Below, piece by piece: positions 9,301 through 15,958 of a DNA stretch of 33,930 bases (its first letter is position 1; the number at the start of each line of letters is the position of its first letter). This DNA is from Clostridia bacterium. GTDB taxonomy: Bacteria > Bacillota > Peptococcia > Peptococcales > SKKY01. The notes under the pieces were generated by a model. It saw nothing but the letters and a program-made list of their open reading frames with translations, was not told the DNA's origin and ran no database searches. The stretch spans positions 1-33,930 of the forward strand of contig RZYW01000013.1 of the NCBI GenBank assembly GCA_009930175.1, read 5' to 3'. The position numbers were made by a program, and so were the translations under genes.

Positions 9301-10610
9301 AAGCCGTTTCTGGTTGTAAGACATTTCATGTCCTGACCACCAATATCCAAAATAAAGTCTACACCTGGCAGAAAGTAGTCTGCTCCTTTGTAATGAGCCA
9401 TTGTTTCAACTTCACCAAAATCTACATTTAGAGCTTTTTGGATAAGTCCTTCTCCGTAACCAGTTACACAAGCCCCTTTTATCCATGATTCTGAATTCAT
9501 TTGACTGTATATTTCTTCAAGAATGCTTCTGGCTGCTATAAGAGGTGTTCCTTTATTACCTCTGTAGTATTGGTAAACTATTTTATTTTCTTCATCCAAT
9601 AAAATTGCTTTAGTAGTTGTAGATCCAGCATCAATGCCAAGGAATAATGGACCTTTTACATCTGCAAAATTTGTTCTTTCGAGAGTATTCTCGTGATTTT
9701 CAATAAAATTATTATATTCATTTTCATCAACAAAAAGAGGCTGAAGTTTTCTGATCTCCTCAGAATCATCCATACCAATTTCTTTAAACTTTCTGTATAT
9801 TTCAATCAGACTTTGGCAATTATCCCCAGCCAGCATTGCTGCACCAATAGCTACATAGTATTGGGCATCTTCTGGAAAAAGAATTTGCTCTTCAGTCAGG
9901 TTTAGAGTTTGGATAAACCTTTCTCTTAGCTGATCAAGGAAAAACAAAGGTCCCCCAAGAAAAGCTACATTACCTTGAATTTTTCTTCCACAGGCAAGTC
10001 CCCCAATTGTTTGGTTTACAACTGCCTGGAAAATACTTGCTGCAATATCTTCAGTCTTTGCGCCTTCATTCAAATATGCCTGAATATCTGTTTTTGCAAA
10101 AACACCGCATCTTGAAGCGATGGGATAAATTATTCCGTGATTTTTTGCAAGCTCATTAAGTTCTGCAACTGAAGTTTCCAGTAAAGCAGCCATCTGGTCC
10201 AGGAATGCCCCTGTTCCCCCTGCGCAGGACCCATTCATTCTTTGATCTATATTTTTGCCCAGGAAAGTAATTTTCGCATCCTCTCCCCCAAGCTCAATAA
10301 CAACATTGGCATTCTTAAGATTTCTTTGAACTGCCTCCGTACAGGCAATTACTTCTTGAAAAAAAGAAATCCCCAGGCCTTCAGCCAGGGACAGCCCTCC
10401 AGAACCAGTTATTGCAAAGCTCATTTCATAGCCTCCAAAACGACTAATAAGCTCCTTTAACATGTTTCTTAAAGTAGCTCTGGTTTCTGAGAAATGCCTA
10501 TTGTATTTTTTGTAAATAATCTGGTCAGATTCGTCCAAGACTACAATTTTTATCGTAGTGGAACCTAAATCAATGCCGACCCTTAACAGCTCATTTGTTG
10601 TGCGTGTCAA
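6348..10610 (-). CDS. tandem 2-hydroxyacyl-CoA dehydratase activase / DUF2229 fusion protein
   Basis: Very large (1420 aa) cytosolic iron-sulfur protein. It holds two BcrAD/BadFG (HgdC-like) ASKHA ATPase domains. The first starts at VGIDLGSTTIK (11-21) with C129 (CAGGTGAF) and C168 (RCGVFAKTD). The second starts at LGIDAGSTTTK (324-334) with C447 (ACSSGCGSF) and C486 (RCTVFMNSK). A cysteine cluster follows (C607, C610, C614, C633), then a DUF2229-like domain from about 668 (GIPRVLNLFENYPFWFTFF) and a C-terminal HgdB-like region with CYP (1058-1060) and GGGCRASNY (1090-1098). HgdC proteins use ATP to inject an electron into dehydratases or benzoyl-CoA reductases; the partner of this fused type is not established. 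The start is TTG with AGAGGAGAGA upstream. It has its own promoter. Confidence 0.85.
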   Translation of the reverse strand: MTRTTNELLRVGIDLGSTTIKIVVLDESDQIIYKKYNRHFSETRATLRNMLKELISRFGGYEMSFAITGSGGLSLAEGLGISFFQEVIACTEAVQRNLKNANVVIELGGEDAKITFLGKNIDQRMNGSCAGGTGAFLDQMAALLETSVAELNELAKNHGIIYPIASRCGVFAKTDIQAYLNEGAKTEDIAASIFQAVVNQTIGGLACGRKIQGNVAFLGGPLFFLDQLRERFIQTLNLTEEQILFPEDAQYYVAIGAAMLAGDNCQSLIEIYRKFKEIGMDDSEEIRKLQPLFVDENEYNNFIENHENTLERTNFADVKGPLFLGIDAGSTTTKAILLDEENKIVYQYYRGNKGTPLIAARSILEEIYSQMNSESWIKGACVTGYGEGLIQKALNVDFGEVETMAHYKGADYFLPGVDFILDIGGQDMKCLTTRNGFIEKILLNEACSSGCGSFLESFSKSLNIDLFNFVQNALYAKRPVDLGTRCTVFMNSKVKQAQKEGATIGDISAGLAYSVVKNALFKVIKIGPNNKLGEKIVVQGGTFYNDAVLRAFEIVTGKKVVRPEIAGLMGAFGCALIAKERQTNEKSSIISWQELRDLTYEIRHRRCKGCTNNCLLTVNVFSESNKYIAGNKCEFPLAKITDHTLIPNLYKIKNQLMFDYTSKNTEGKKIGIPRVLNLFENYPFWFTFFEELGFQTVLSKESTKLMYEKGIDTIPSESACYPAKLVHGHIVSLIEDGIDTIFYPCINKELKEFDEADNHFNCPVVAGYPELIRNNVDLLKEKNIDYIAPFIPYDLDNKMADRLFESFEKYGVNKKDILKAIKKGRAEDLRVKEEIKRKGEETLNYIKENNIIGIVLAGRPYHLDREINHGIDNIVTGLGMAVFTEDSIAHLSKNTEKREILNQWTYHARLFRAADFVNDNPNLSLVQINSFGCGIDAVTTDQVSQILASKNNIYTHLKIDEGSNMGAVKIRLRSLKAALENQQSKENMVFEDIEVPERVIFTKEMKENHTILCPQMSPFHFGLLKGMMKSEGYNIEVLPEIDPLAIETGVRFVNNDACYPTIVVVGQIMEAIESGEYDKENLSVLISQTGGGCRASNYIFFIRKALREAGYGHIPVISFAPSQFEKNPGFKMNMSMVKKIIYGAIYGDLLMRLVLRTRPYEKIKGSTNVLFEKWTEKLSTGSIITTKKAFAENVKKIIADFSKLERVKIDKPKVGIVGEILVKYHPTANNSIIDYLESEGVEVVCPDLYDFFLYSAFDNIFNYKKLSGSFMSMFFSNLFIKYSEELRDIVRKELESHPFVHGPIKFKDLTKLVEPFVSFGNQTGEGWLLTAEMIELSESGAKNIVCMQPFACLPNHITGKGMVKELSERLGSNIVSIDYDPGLSEVNQINRIKLMLSKAFKEFKPEEEKVYSKKVKKTIF

Positions 10611-10628
10611 AGCTGCTCTCTCCTCTCA

Positions 10629-10680
10629 ATGTATACATACTTACCCATCACTAATATACCTTACTAATATAAAAAGTCAA
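10629..10680 (-). promoter_or_regulatory. promoter region of the large activase gene, with repeats
   Basis: TTGACT (-35, 10675-10680), a 16-bp spacer and TATATT (-10, 10653-10658) read on the minus strand upstream of the TTG start. The -10 lies inside the second copy of a 9-bp direct repeat TATATTAGT (copies at 10663-10671 and 10650-10658, period 13). A 10-bp palindrome ATGTATACAT (10629-10638) follows in the leader just before the Shine-Dalgarno sequence. The promoter is well supported; a regulatory role for the repeats is a guess. Confidence 0.6.
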
Positions 10681-10711
10681 TACGAGGAAAGACGCAAGCT
10701 TTAATAGCATT

Positions 10712-11170
10712 TTAACTATACTTTTTCTTGTAAAATTTATACAAAGGAATACCCAAAATGTATATTACTCCTACCTGTCCAATAAAAACCTGCATGCCTA
10801 TTATTGGGAATGGTAAAGCATAGAACCAGGATAAAGCACCCCCAACCATAATGCCATTCACTATACATGGCCAAAAGGCTGCAAGATAAAGATTTTTTGA
10901 TTTTATCATAAGATATAGACTGATAAAAGTAGCACTTCCTCCTACAACCATATCAATAATCCCCAGGGGGCTAAAGTAGTTCGCTACAACAGCTCCAAGA
11001 GTTAGTCCAGCTATAAATCTTTTATCTATTAGAACCAAAAGAACCATAACTTCAGAGACTCTGAATTGTAAGGGGCCAAAACCTATTGGTGCCAAAACCA
11101 AAGTTAGTGCTGCATATAAGGCTGCTACAATTGCAGTTCTTACAAGATATTTACTATAATTATTTTCCAT
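10712..11170 (-). CDS. queT: QueT-type queuosine precursor transporter (ECF S component)
   Basis: Small hydrophobic protein with about five or six membrane segments, matching the QueT family of substrate-binding subunits for energy-coupling factor transporters. It starts with the typical ALYAALTLVLAPIGFGPLQF segment, which leads into FRVSEVMVLL. QueT proteins take up preQ1/queuosine precursors for tRNA modification. I place the start at the ATG at 11170 because GGAG lies 9 nt before it; two earlier in-frame ATGs (11185, 11179) have no ribosome site. Upstream lie a preQ1-I-like aptamer and a terminator, which independently supports the substrate. The shared ECF ATPases and T component are not in the window. 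Confidence 0.87.
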   Translation of the reverse strand: MENNYSKYLVRTAIVAALYAALTLVLAPIGFGPLQFRVSEVMVLLVLIDKRFIAGLTLGAVVANYFSPLGIIDMVVGGSATFISLYLMIKSKNLYLAAFWPCIVNGIMVGGALSWFYALPFPIIGMQVFIGQVGVIYILGIPLYKFYKKKYS

Positions 11171-11218
11171 TTTTTCCATCTCCATATTTTTATTGTTTTT
11201 AATTTTATAAAATAAAAA

Positions 11219-11248
11219 GAGTCTGCTTCTAAAAAAATAAGCAGACTC
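11219..11248 (-). terminator. terminator between the preQ1-like aptamer and queT
   Basis: A 10-bp perfect stem (GAGTCTGCTT / AAGCAGACTC) with a 10-nt loop is followed on the minus strand by TTTTTATTTT. It lies between the predicted preQ1 aptamer and the queT start, where the expression platform of a transcription-terminating riboswitch would be. It could also simply end the rnhA transcript. Confidence 0.85.
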
Positions 11249-11276
11249 TCAACTATACAAATAATATTGTAGTGGT

Positions 11277-11316
11277 TGCCATAGTATTTTTTAGACAGGA
11301 GGCTTTCGAACTGTCA
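11277..11316 (-). promoter_or_regulatory. preQ1-I-like riboswitch aptamer controlling queT
   Basis: On the minus strand a 5-bp stem GACAG/CTGTC (11311-11315 with 11294-11298) encloses a 12-nt loop TTCGAAAGCCTC. It is followed directly by TAAAAAATACTATGG. The known Bacillus preQ1-I aptamer has the same plan: 5-bp stem, 12-nt loop starting UUC, then an A-rich tail ending in CUA that forms a pseudoknot with the loop. A pseudoknot between CGAAAG in the loop and CTATG in the tail is possible but imperfect. The downstream gene queT and the intervening terminator fit. It starts 5 nt after the rnhA stop. Confidence 0.6.
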
Positions 11317-11320
11317 TTAT

Positions 11321-11785
11321 TTAATTTTTCTCTGCTCCCTTTCTTGCAAGAGCATCGGCTAATTCATTATATTTATCTCCAGAATGGCCTTTAACCTTAA
11401 CCCAGGTTATTTTGTCCAGTCCAATTTTGTTTTCTGCCAAACCCAAAAGCTTTTCCCATAGATCTTTATTTTCAACTGGTTGTTTTTTGGAATTTTGCCA
11501 GCCATTTTTACGCCATTTTTCATACCATTTATCTTTAAAGCAATTCATAATATATGCCGAATCAGAATGAATACTCACTGGTATTTTATCTGTTTTAAGT
11601 TCTTCTAAAGCTTTTATTATTGCCATTAGTTCCATTCTGTTATTTGTTGTGTTTTTTTCTCCTCCAAAAAGCTCTTTGTAATGGTCTTTGTAAAGAAGAA
11701 CTGCACCCCAGCCACCAGAATTTATTCTTTCCTGATTATTGGAACAGGCACCATCTGTATAAATTATTATTTTATCATCGGCCAT
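11321..11785 (-). CDS. rnhA: ribonuclease HI
   Basis: Ribonuclease HI cleaves the RNA strand of RNA-DNA hybrids, for example R-loops and Okazaki primers. From the ATG at 11785 the protein has 154 aa. The four acidic catalytic residues are visible: D in IIIYTDGACSNN, E in NNRMELMA, D in IHSDSAY and D in NELADALA, plus the histidine in KGHSGD. The basic-protrusion segment (KWYEKWRKNGWQ) is present. The frame is open to an ATG at 11821, which would overlap the previous gene by 14 nt. The internal ATG at 11785 has AAAGGA 7 nt upstream while the first has no ribosome site, so I prefer 11785. Confidence 0.93.
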   Translation of the reverse strand: MADDKIIIYTDGACSNNQERINSGGWGAVLLYKDHYKELFGGEKNTTNNRMELMAIIKALEELKTDKIPVSIHSDSAYIMNCFKDKWYEKWRKNGWQNSKKQPVENKDLWEKLLGLAENKIGLDKITWVKVKGHSGDKYNELADALARKGAEKN

Positions 11786-11807
11786 AATAAAATCCTTTGC
11801 TTTCTCT

Positions 11808-12575
11808 TTATTCTCTGACATTGATATAGTTTACACTATCAAGGTTGTTTTTAGCAATTGTTTCTTCCTCAGCTGATATTTTTTCCTGTTCAAGCATTCT
11901 GAAAAGAACCGTCTTGGCTCTGTTGATCATGCTTTCCTTACGGTTTACAGGAGAGTGAAGAGTTGGATTTTGAATTATCCCTGTAATTATGGCGCTTTCT
12001 TCCAAACCAAGGAGGGACACATCTTTGTCAAAATAATATTCCGAAGCAGTCTTAATTCCGTATCCGGCTTTGCCATAATAAACTTTATTTAAATATACAT
12101 AAAGAATTTCTTTTTTATCGTATCTTTTTTCAATTCTCATTGCAGTAACTGCTTCTACTAGTTTTCTTTTCAAAGTTTTTTCACTTTGATCCAGCCAGGT
12201 TATTTTTACAAGCTGCTGAGTTATTGTGCTTCCACCTTCTGTCCCAAAACCACTTTGAACATTGGCAAGTACTGCTCCCATAATTCTTATTGGATCTACA
12301 CCATTATGTTTATAGAACCTCTGGTCCTCTATTGCAATAAGAGCATCGAGAATATAGGGGCTTAAATCATCAAGGGAAGTGAAATAGTCTTCCTTTTCTA
12401 ATATTAAAATCCCATCTTCCTCATTTGGGTCAGCAAGCTGATAGTAGAAACTTTCATCATTAATTTCCGGAAGAGATGAAAACACTTCCAAACCAACAAG
12501 GCCTCCTGCAAGGATGCCAATTATGAGTGCTACAATAATTAATTTTTTAAATATAGATTTTAAAATAAATATCAC
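11808..12575 (-). CDS. monofunctional peptidoglycan transglycosylase (GT51)
   Basis: Membrane-anchored glycosyltransferase that polymerises lipid II into glycan strands. One N-terminal transmembrane helix (about residues 8-30, after a short basic stretch) is followed by the GT51 domain: AIEDQRFYKHNGVD (catalytic E83), GGSTITQQLVK (114-124), RKLVEA, and KKEILYVYLNKVYYG. At about 255 aa it lacks the transpeptidase domain of class A penicillin-binding proteins, so it resembles MtgA/SgtB. The frame opens with GTG at 12575, but the strong Shine-Dalgarno AAAGGTGA overlaps that GTG. An in-frame ATT at 12566 is ideally spaced from it, so the real start is uncertain. It follows ridA by 13 nt. Confidence 0.87.
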   Translation of the reverse strand: MIFILKSIFKKLIIVALIIGILAGGLVGLEVFSSLPEINDESFYYQLADPNEEDGILILEKEDYFTSLDDLSPYILDALIAIEDQRFYKHNGVDPIRIMGAVLANVQSGFGTEGGSTITQQLVKITWLDQSEKTLKRKLVEAVTAMRIEKRYDKKEILYVYLNKVYYGKAGYGIKTASEYYFDKDVSLLGLEESAIITGIIQNPTLHSPVNRKESMINRAKTVLFRMLEQEKISAEEETIAKNNLDSVNYINVRE

Positions 12576-12588
12576 CTTTAAAGTAGTT

Positions 12589-12960
12589 TTATCGGATTGC
12601 TATTACTTCAACTTCAACAAGAACATCTTTAGGAAGGCGGGCAACTTCAACTGCACTTCTTGCGGGATAGTCTGTAAAGAAACTTTCATATACTTTGTTC
12701 ATCTCAGTAAAATCATTCATATTTTTAAGGAAAACTGTAGCTTTAACAACATTATTCATAGTCAAGCCAGCTTCTTCCAGAATTGCTTTTACATTATTAA
12801 GTGACTGTTTTGTTTGTTCAACAATACCTTCAGGGATTTCTCCTGTTTGAGGATTTATAGGAATTTGACCTGAGGTGAAAATGAAACTTCCTGTATCAAT
12901 ACCCTGAGCATATGGTCCAATAGCTGCCGGAGCATTATTAGTTGCAATAGCTTTCTTCAT
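12589..12960 (-). CDS. ridA: RidA family enamine/imine deaminase
   Basis: RidA (YjgF/YER057c/UK114) proteins hydrolyse reactive 2-aminoacrylate and other enamines released by PLP enzymes. From the ATG at 12960 the protein has 123 aa. Family marks are APAAIGPYAQ, FTSGQIPINPQTGEIP, the VVKATVFLKNMNDF strand-helix and the C-terminal PARSAVEVARLPKDVLVEVEVIA, which contains the conserved substrate-binding arginine. An earlier in-frame ATG at 12969 is only 1 nt from the AGAGAGG ribosome site, whereas 12960 is about 10 nt from it, so I use the second. It sits between nrdG and the transglycosylase on the same strand. Confidence 0.92.
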   Translation of the reverse strand: MKKAIATNNAPAAIGPYAQGIDTGSFIFTSGQIPINPQTGEIPEGIVEQTKQSLNNVKAILEEAGLTMNNVVKATVFLKNMNDFTEMNKVYESFFTDYPARSAVEVARLPKDVLVEVEVIAIR

Positions 12961-13002
12961 ACTAATCATTCCTCTCTCATCTTTTTTTATAATTATACTC
13001 TG

Positions 13003-13692
13003 TTAGTTTCTAATCTCAACCTTCTGAATGTAATCAGAAAGTAAACTTTTATATTCTGATAGTTCTTCTTTAGAAAAAGGTGTAAATATTTTATCCTCTA
13101 CTTGTCCTTCTTTAGGGTTATAATTTTGCAAAACATACTTTTCAGATCCCTTTAACCATTCCCCGATTTTTATTAAATCTTCTTTGGAATGGAATTCCTT
13201 CATTACCGTAGTTCTGAACTCATAGCTTATTCCAGATTCCTTAATTAACTGAATACTCTTTATTATTCTGGATATATCTAAAGTTTTCAATCCAGCTGTT
13301 TGAGCATACTTTTCCGGGGAATTTTTTATATCCATTGCAATATAATCAATGATACCCTCTTGAAGTAATTTTTCTAAAACAAGTGGTTCATATCCATTAC
13401 TGTCAAGTTTAACTGAAAAACCCATGCTCTTTATTTTTACAATAAAATCCCTGAGACCTGGCCAAAGAGTTGGTTCCCCTCCTGTAATAACTAAGCCATC
13501 TATCAATCCTTTTCTTTTTTCCAAAAAATCAATTATTTCCCAGGTTTCAATTGATTTTATTTTACCTGGACTTTTCACCAGTTCTCCATTGTGGCAAAAT
13601 GGGCAAGAAAAATTGCAGCCACCAGTGAATACAGTAGCTGCAACCTTACCGGGATAATCCACAAAAGAGTTTTTAATAAACCCTTTTATCAT
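13003..13692 (-). CDS. nrdG: anaerobic ribonucleoside-triphosphate reductase activating protein
   Basis: Radical SAM enzyme that generates the glycyl radical on NrdD. The protein has 229 aa and begins IKNSFVDYPGKVAATVFTGG. The [4Fe-4S] cysteines are C26, C30 and C33 (CNFSCPFCHN), and the GGEP SAM motif is in VITGGEPTLWPG. The FVDYPGK start and the length fit the NrdG2-type branch found in Clostridia rather than the short E. coli NrdG. It starts 3 nt after the nrdD stop codon, so both come from the NrdR-box promoter. Confidence 0.93.
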   Translation of the reverse strand: MIKGFIKNSFVDYPGKVAATVFTGGCNFSCPFCHNGELVKSPGKIKSIETWEIIDFLEKRKGLIDGLVITGGEPTLWPGLRDFIVKIKSMGFSVKLDSNGYEPLVLEKLLQEGIIDYIAMDIKNSPEKYAQTAGLKTLDISRIIKSIQLIKESGISYEFRTTVMKEFHSKEDLIKIGEWLKGSEKYVLQNYNPKEGQVEDKIFTPFSKEELSEYKSLLSDYIQKVEIRN

Positions 13693-13695
13693 AAT

Positions 13696-15867
13696 TTATT
13701 CTCCCTGTACTTTAAATGTTAATCTGTCTTTGAACTCTTCTTGTTTACCTTTGTTCCAGTTTGCTATTGGTCTGTAATATCCAACTATTCTAGACCAAAC
13801 CTCTGTATCTTTTCCGCAGGTTGGGCAGCTAAATTCTTCCCCTGGGATATAGCCATGGTCTTCACAAATACTGAAAGATGGTGAGTGGGTAAAGTATGGA
13901 ATCTCATAGTTTTCCATAACTTTTCTAATTAAGCTCTTCATAGTGTCAAGATCATCTATTTTCTGACCAGTAAATCCGTGGAACACTGTTCCACCAGTAT
14001 ATTTACACTGCAACTCTTCCTGAAGATCCAGAGCCTCAAAAATATCATCAGTGTAGCCAACTGGAAGCTGAGTGCTGTTTGTATAGTACTTCTCATCATT
14101 TCCTGCTGCAATAATTTTGCTGTACTTATCAATATCAAGACGAGCGAAGCGATAGCCTGTACTTTCTGCGGGAGTTGCTTCTAAATTATACATATTCCCG
14201 GTTTCTTCCTGATATTCAACTAAGACATCTCTCATGTAATCAAGAATTTTAACTGCAAAATTTTTACCTAGTTTTGTTGACAGGTCAACTTCTTTACCGA
14301 AGAAATTTTGAATACATTCATTCATGCCAGATATTCCAATTGTAGAGAAATGACTCATCCAATACTGGTTAAAACGTTCGTAAATTGCTTCAAGATAAAA
14401 CCTGCTGTATGGATATAAACCCATTTGAGTATTTTGCTCAATTATTTTACGCTTTGTTTCAAGACTTGATTTTGCCAGGTCCATTAGTCTTCTTAATCTT
14501 TCAAAGAGCTCTTCTTCAGTTTTAGATACATAGCCAAGTCTTGGAAGGTTGATGGTAACTACACCAATACTTCCAGTAAGAGGGTTCGCTCCGAAAAGTC
14601 CGCCGCCTCTTTTTCTCAACTCTCTGTTGTCTAATCTAAGTCTGCAGCACATACTTCTTACGTCGTCAGGAGACATGTCGCTGTTAACAAAGTTTGCAAA
14701 ATATGGTATCCCGTATTTAGCAGTCATTTCCATGATAAGGTTTGTAACTTCACTGTCCCAGTCAAAGTCTTTTGTAATATTGTAGGTTGGGATTGGGAAT
14801 GAGAAAATTCTTCCTCTTGCATCCCCTTCCATCATTACTTCACAGAAAGCTTTGTTTATCATATCCATTTCTTCCTGGAAGTCACCGTAAACTGACATTG
14901 CATGAGGTTTGCCACCAATAATAACTGGCTGATTCTTTAATGTTCCAGAAACTTTTACATCAAAAGTTATGTTAAAGAAAGGTGTATGGAAACCAACTCT
15001 TGTTGGAACGTTCATATTAAATACAAACTTTTGAATTGACTGTTTAACTTGTTTATAGTCTAAATTATCGTGTCTTACAAGGGGAGCTAAATATGTGTCG
15101 AAGCTTGACACTGCCTGAGCTCCTGCTGCTTCACCCTGAAGTGTATAGATAGCGTTTACCAATTGTCCAAGAGCTGTGTCAAAATGCTTTGGTGGTGTAC
15201 TTTCAACTTTTCCATATGCTCCTTTAAAACCTTTTAAAAGAAAATCTTCGAGACTCCATCCACAACAATAAGTTGATAACAAGTTTAGGTCATGGATATG
15301 TATGTCTCCTGAATTATGAGCATCGGCTATTGTATTGTCATAAACTCTTTGTAACCAGAAATTTTTTGTAGCTGCTGAAATAATATAGTTATTTAAACCT
15401 TGCAAAGAAAAGCCCATGTTGGAATTTTCTTTTACCTGCCAGTCAGATTTGTCCAGGTAATCATCAACCATTTTTTCTGAGTCTATCAAAACTTTTTTCT
15501 GAGCTCTAATATCTTCATGTTTCAAACGATATCTGATATATTCTCTGGCTAATTTCTTTTCACCAAATTCCATAAGAGTAATTTCAACAATATCCTGAAC
15601 TTCCTCTACTCCTGGAATACCTTCTGCAAATTCATTTCGTGATTGTTTTCTTGTAATTTCATATACAACTTTGTCCGTTACAACATTTGAAAGTGATCTT
15701 AATTCCGAATCTTTTCTATCTGGGTATACAGCAACTGCTCCTTTAAAGATAGCATCTGCTATTTCATTTCTGTCAAAATTTTCAATTCTTCCGTCTCTTT
15801 TGATTATTTTTTTAGGTGTAGAATCTTGAAAAGTGTACTCACTATGCATTTTTATAACTTTACTCAT
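13696..15867 (-). CDS. nrdD: anaerobic (class III) ribonucleoside-triphosphate reductase
   Basis: Oxygen-sensitive glycyl-radical enzyme that reduces NTPs to dNTPs. At 723 aa it is full length. An N-terminal ATP-cone domain (KKIIKRDGRIENFDRNEIAD, about residues 18-37, to about 110) gives allosteric control. The central catalytic barrel contains DIHIHDLNLLSTYCCGW. Near the C-terminus the zinc-site cysteines (ICEDHGYI and SCPTCG) precede the radical site RIVGYYRP, with G696 as the predicted radical glycine. The ATG has GGAGG upstream. The promoter region carries two NrdR boxes 31 bp apart. Presence of this enzyme indicates anaerobic growth. Confidence 0.97.
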   Translation of the reverse strand: MSKVIKMHSEYTFQDSTPKKIIKRDGRIENFDRNEIADAIFKGAVAVYPDRKDSELRSLSNVVTDKVVYEITRKQSRNEFAEGIPGVEEVQDIVEITLMEFGEKKLAREYIRYRLKHEDIRAQKKVLIDSEKMVDDYLDKSDWQVKENSNMGFSLQGLNNYIISAATKNFWLQRVYDNTIADAHNSGDIHIHDLNLLSTYCCGWSLEDFLLKGFKGAYGKVESTPPKHFDTALGQLVNAIYTLQGEAAGAQAVSSFDTYLAPLVRHDNLDYKQVKQSIQKFVFNMNVPTRVGFHTPFFNITFDVKVSGTLKNQPVIIGGKPHAMSVYGDFQEEMDMINKAFCEVMMEGDARGRIFSFPIPTYNITKDFDWDSEVTNLIMEMTAKYGIPYFANFVNSDMSPDDVRSMCCRLRLDNRELRKRGGGLFGANPLTGSIGVVTINLPRLGYVSKTEEELFERLRRLMDLAKSSLETKRKIIEQNTQMGLYPYSRFYLEAIYERFNQYWMSHFSTIGISGMNECIQNFFGKEVDLSTKLGKNFAVKILDYMRDVLVEYQEETGNMYNLEATPAESTGYRFARLDIDKYSKIIAAGNDEKYYTNSTQLPVGYTDDIFEALDLQEELQCKYTGGTVFHGFTGQKIDDLDTMKSLIRKVMENYEIPYFTHSPSFSICEDHGYIPGEEFSCPTCGKDTEVWSRIVGYYRPIANWNKGKQEEFKDRLTFKVQGE

Positions 15868-15877
15868 TTTTACCAGA

Positions 15878-15924
15878 CCTCCATATTTAGTGTAGTGAGA
15901 TTATTATACACCTATATATAGTTT
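15878..15924 (-). promoter_or_regulatory. paired NrdR boxes upstream of nrdDG
   Basis: Two matches to the NrdR consensus acaCtatATatagtgt lie between nrdD and msrB. The upstream box core is CTATATATAG (15912-15921) and the downstream core reads CTAAATATGG on the minus strand (15881-15890), flanked by ACA. Their spacing is exactly 31 bp, the three-helical-turn spacing typical of NrdR sites. The downstream box overlaps the nrdD Shine-Dalgarno sequence; the upstream box falls in the promoter spacer. NrdR would repress when dATP/ATP is sufficient. Confidence 0.75.
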
Positions 15925-15931
15925 TTTAAAA
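15903..15931 (-). promoter_or_regulatory. predicted nrdDG promoter
   Basis: On the minus strand a consensus TATAAT (-10, 15903-15908) lies between the two NrdR boxes. A weak -35 (TTTTAA, 15926-15931) sits 17 bp upstream. The poor -35 makes the exact promoter provisional. Confidence 0.5.
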
Positions 15932-15958
15932 CACAAATTATTATTTTTTTTATAATAT

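Noticed and set aside
11808-11821. An rnhA start at 11821 overlapping the transglycosylase gene
   Set aside because: No ribosome site precedes it; the ATG at 11785 has AAAGGA at good spacing and matches the usual RNase HI N-terminus.
13956-14138. A 60-aa minus-strand frame inside nrdD
   Set aside because: It is a shadow of the strongly conserved nrdD frame.
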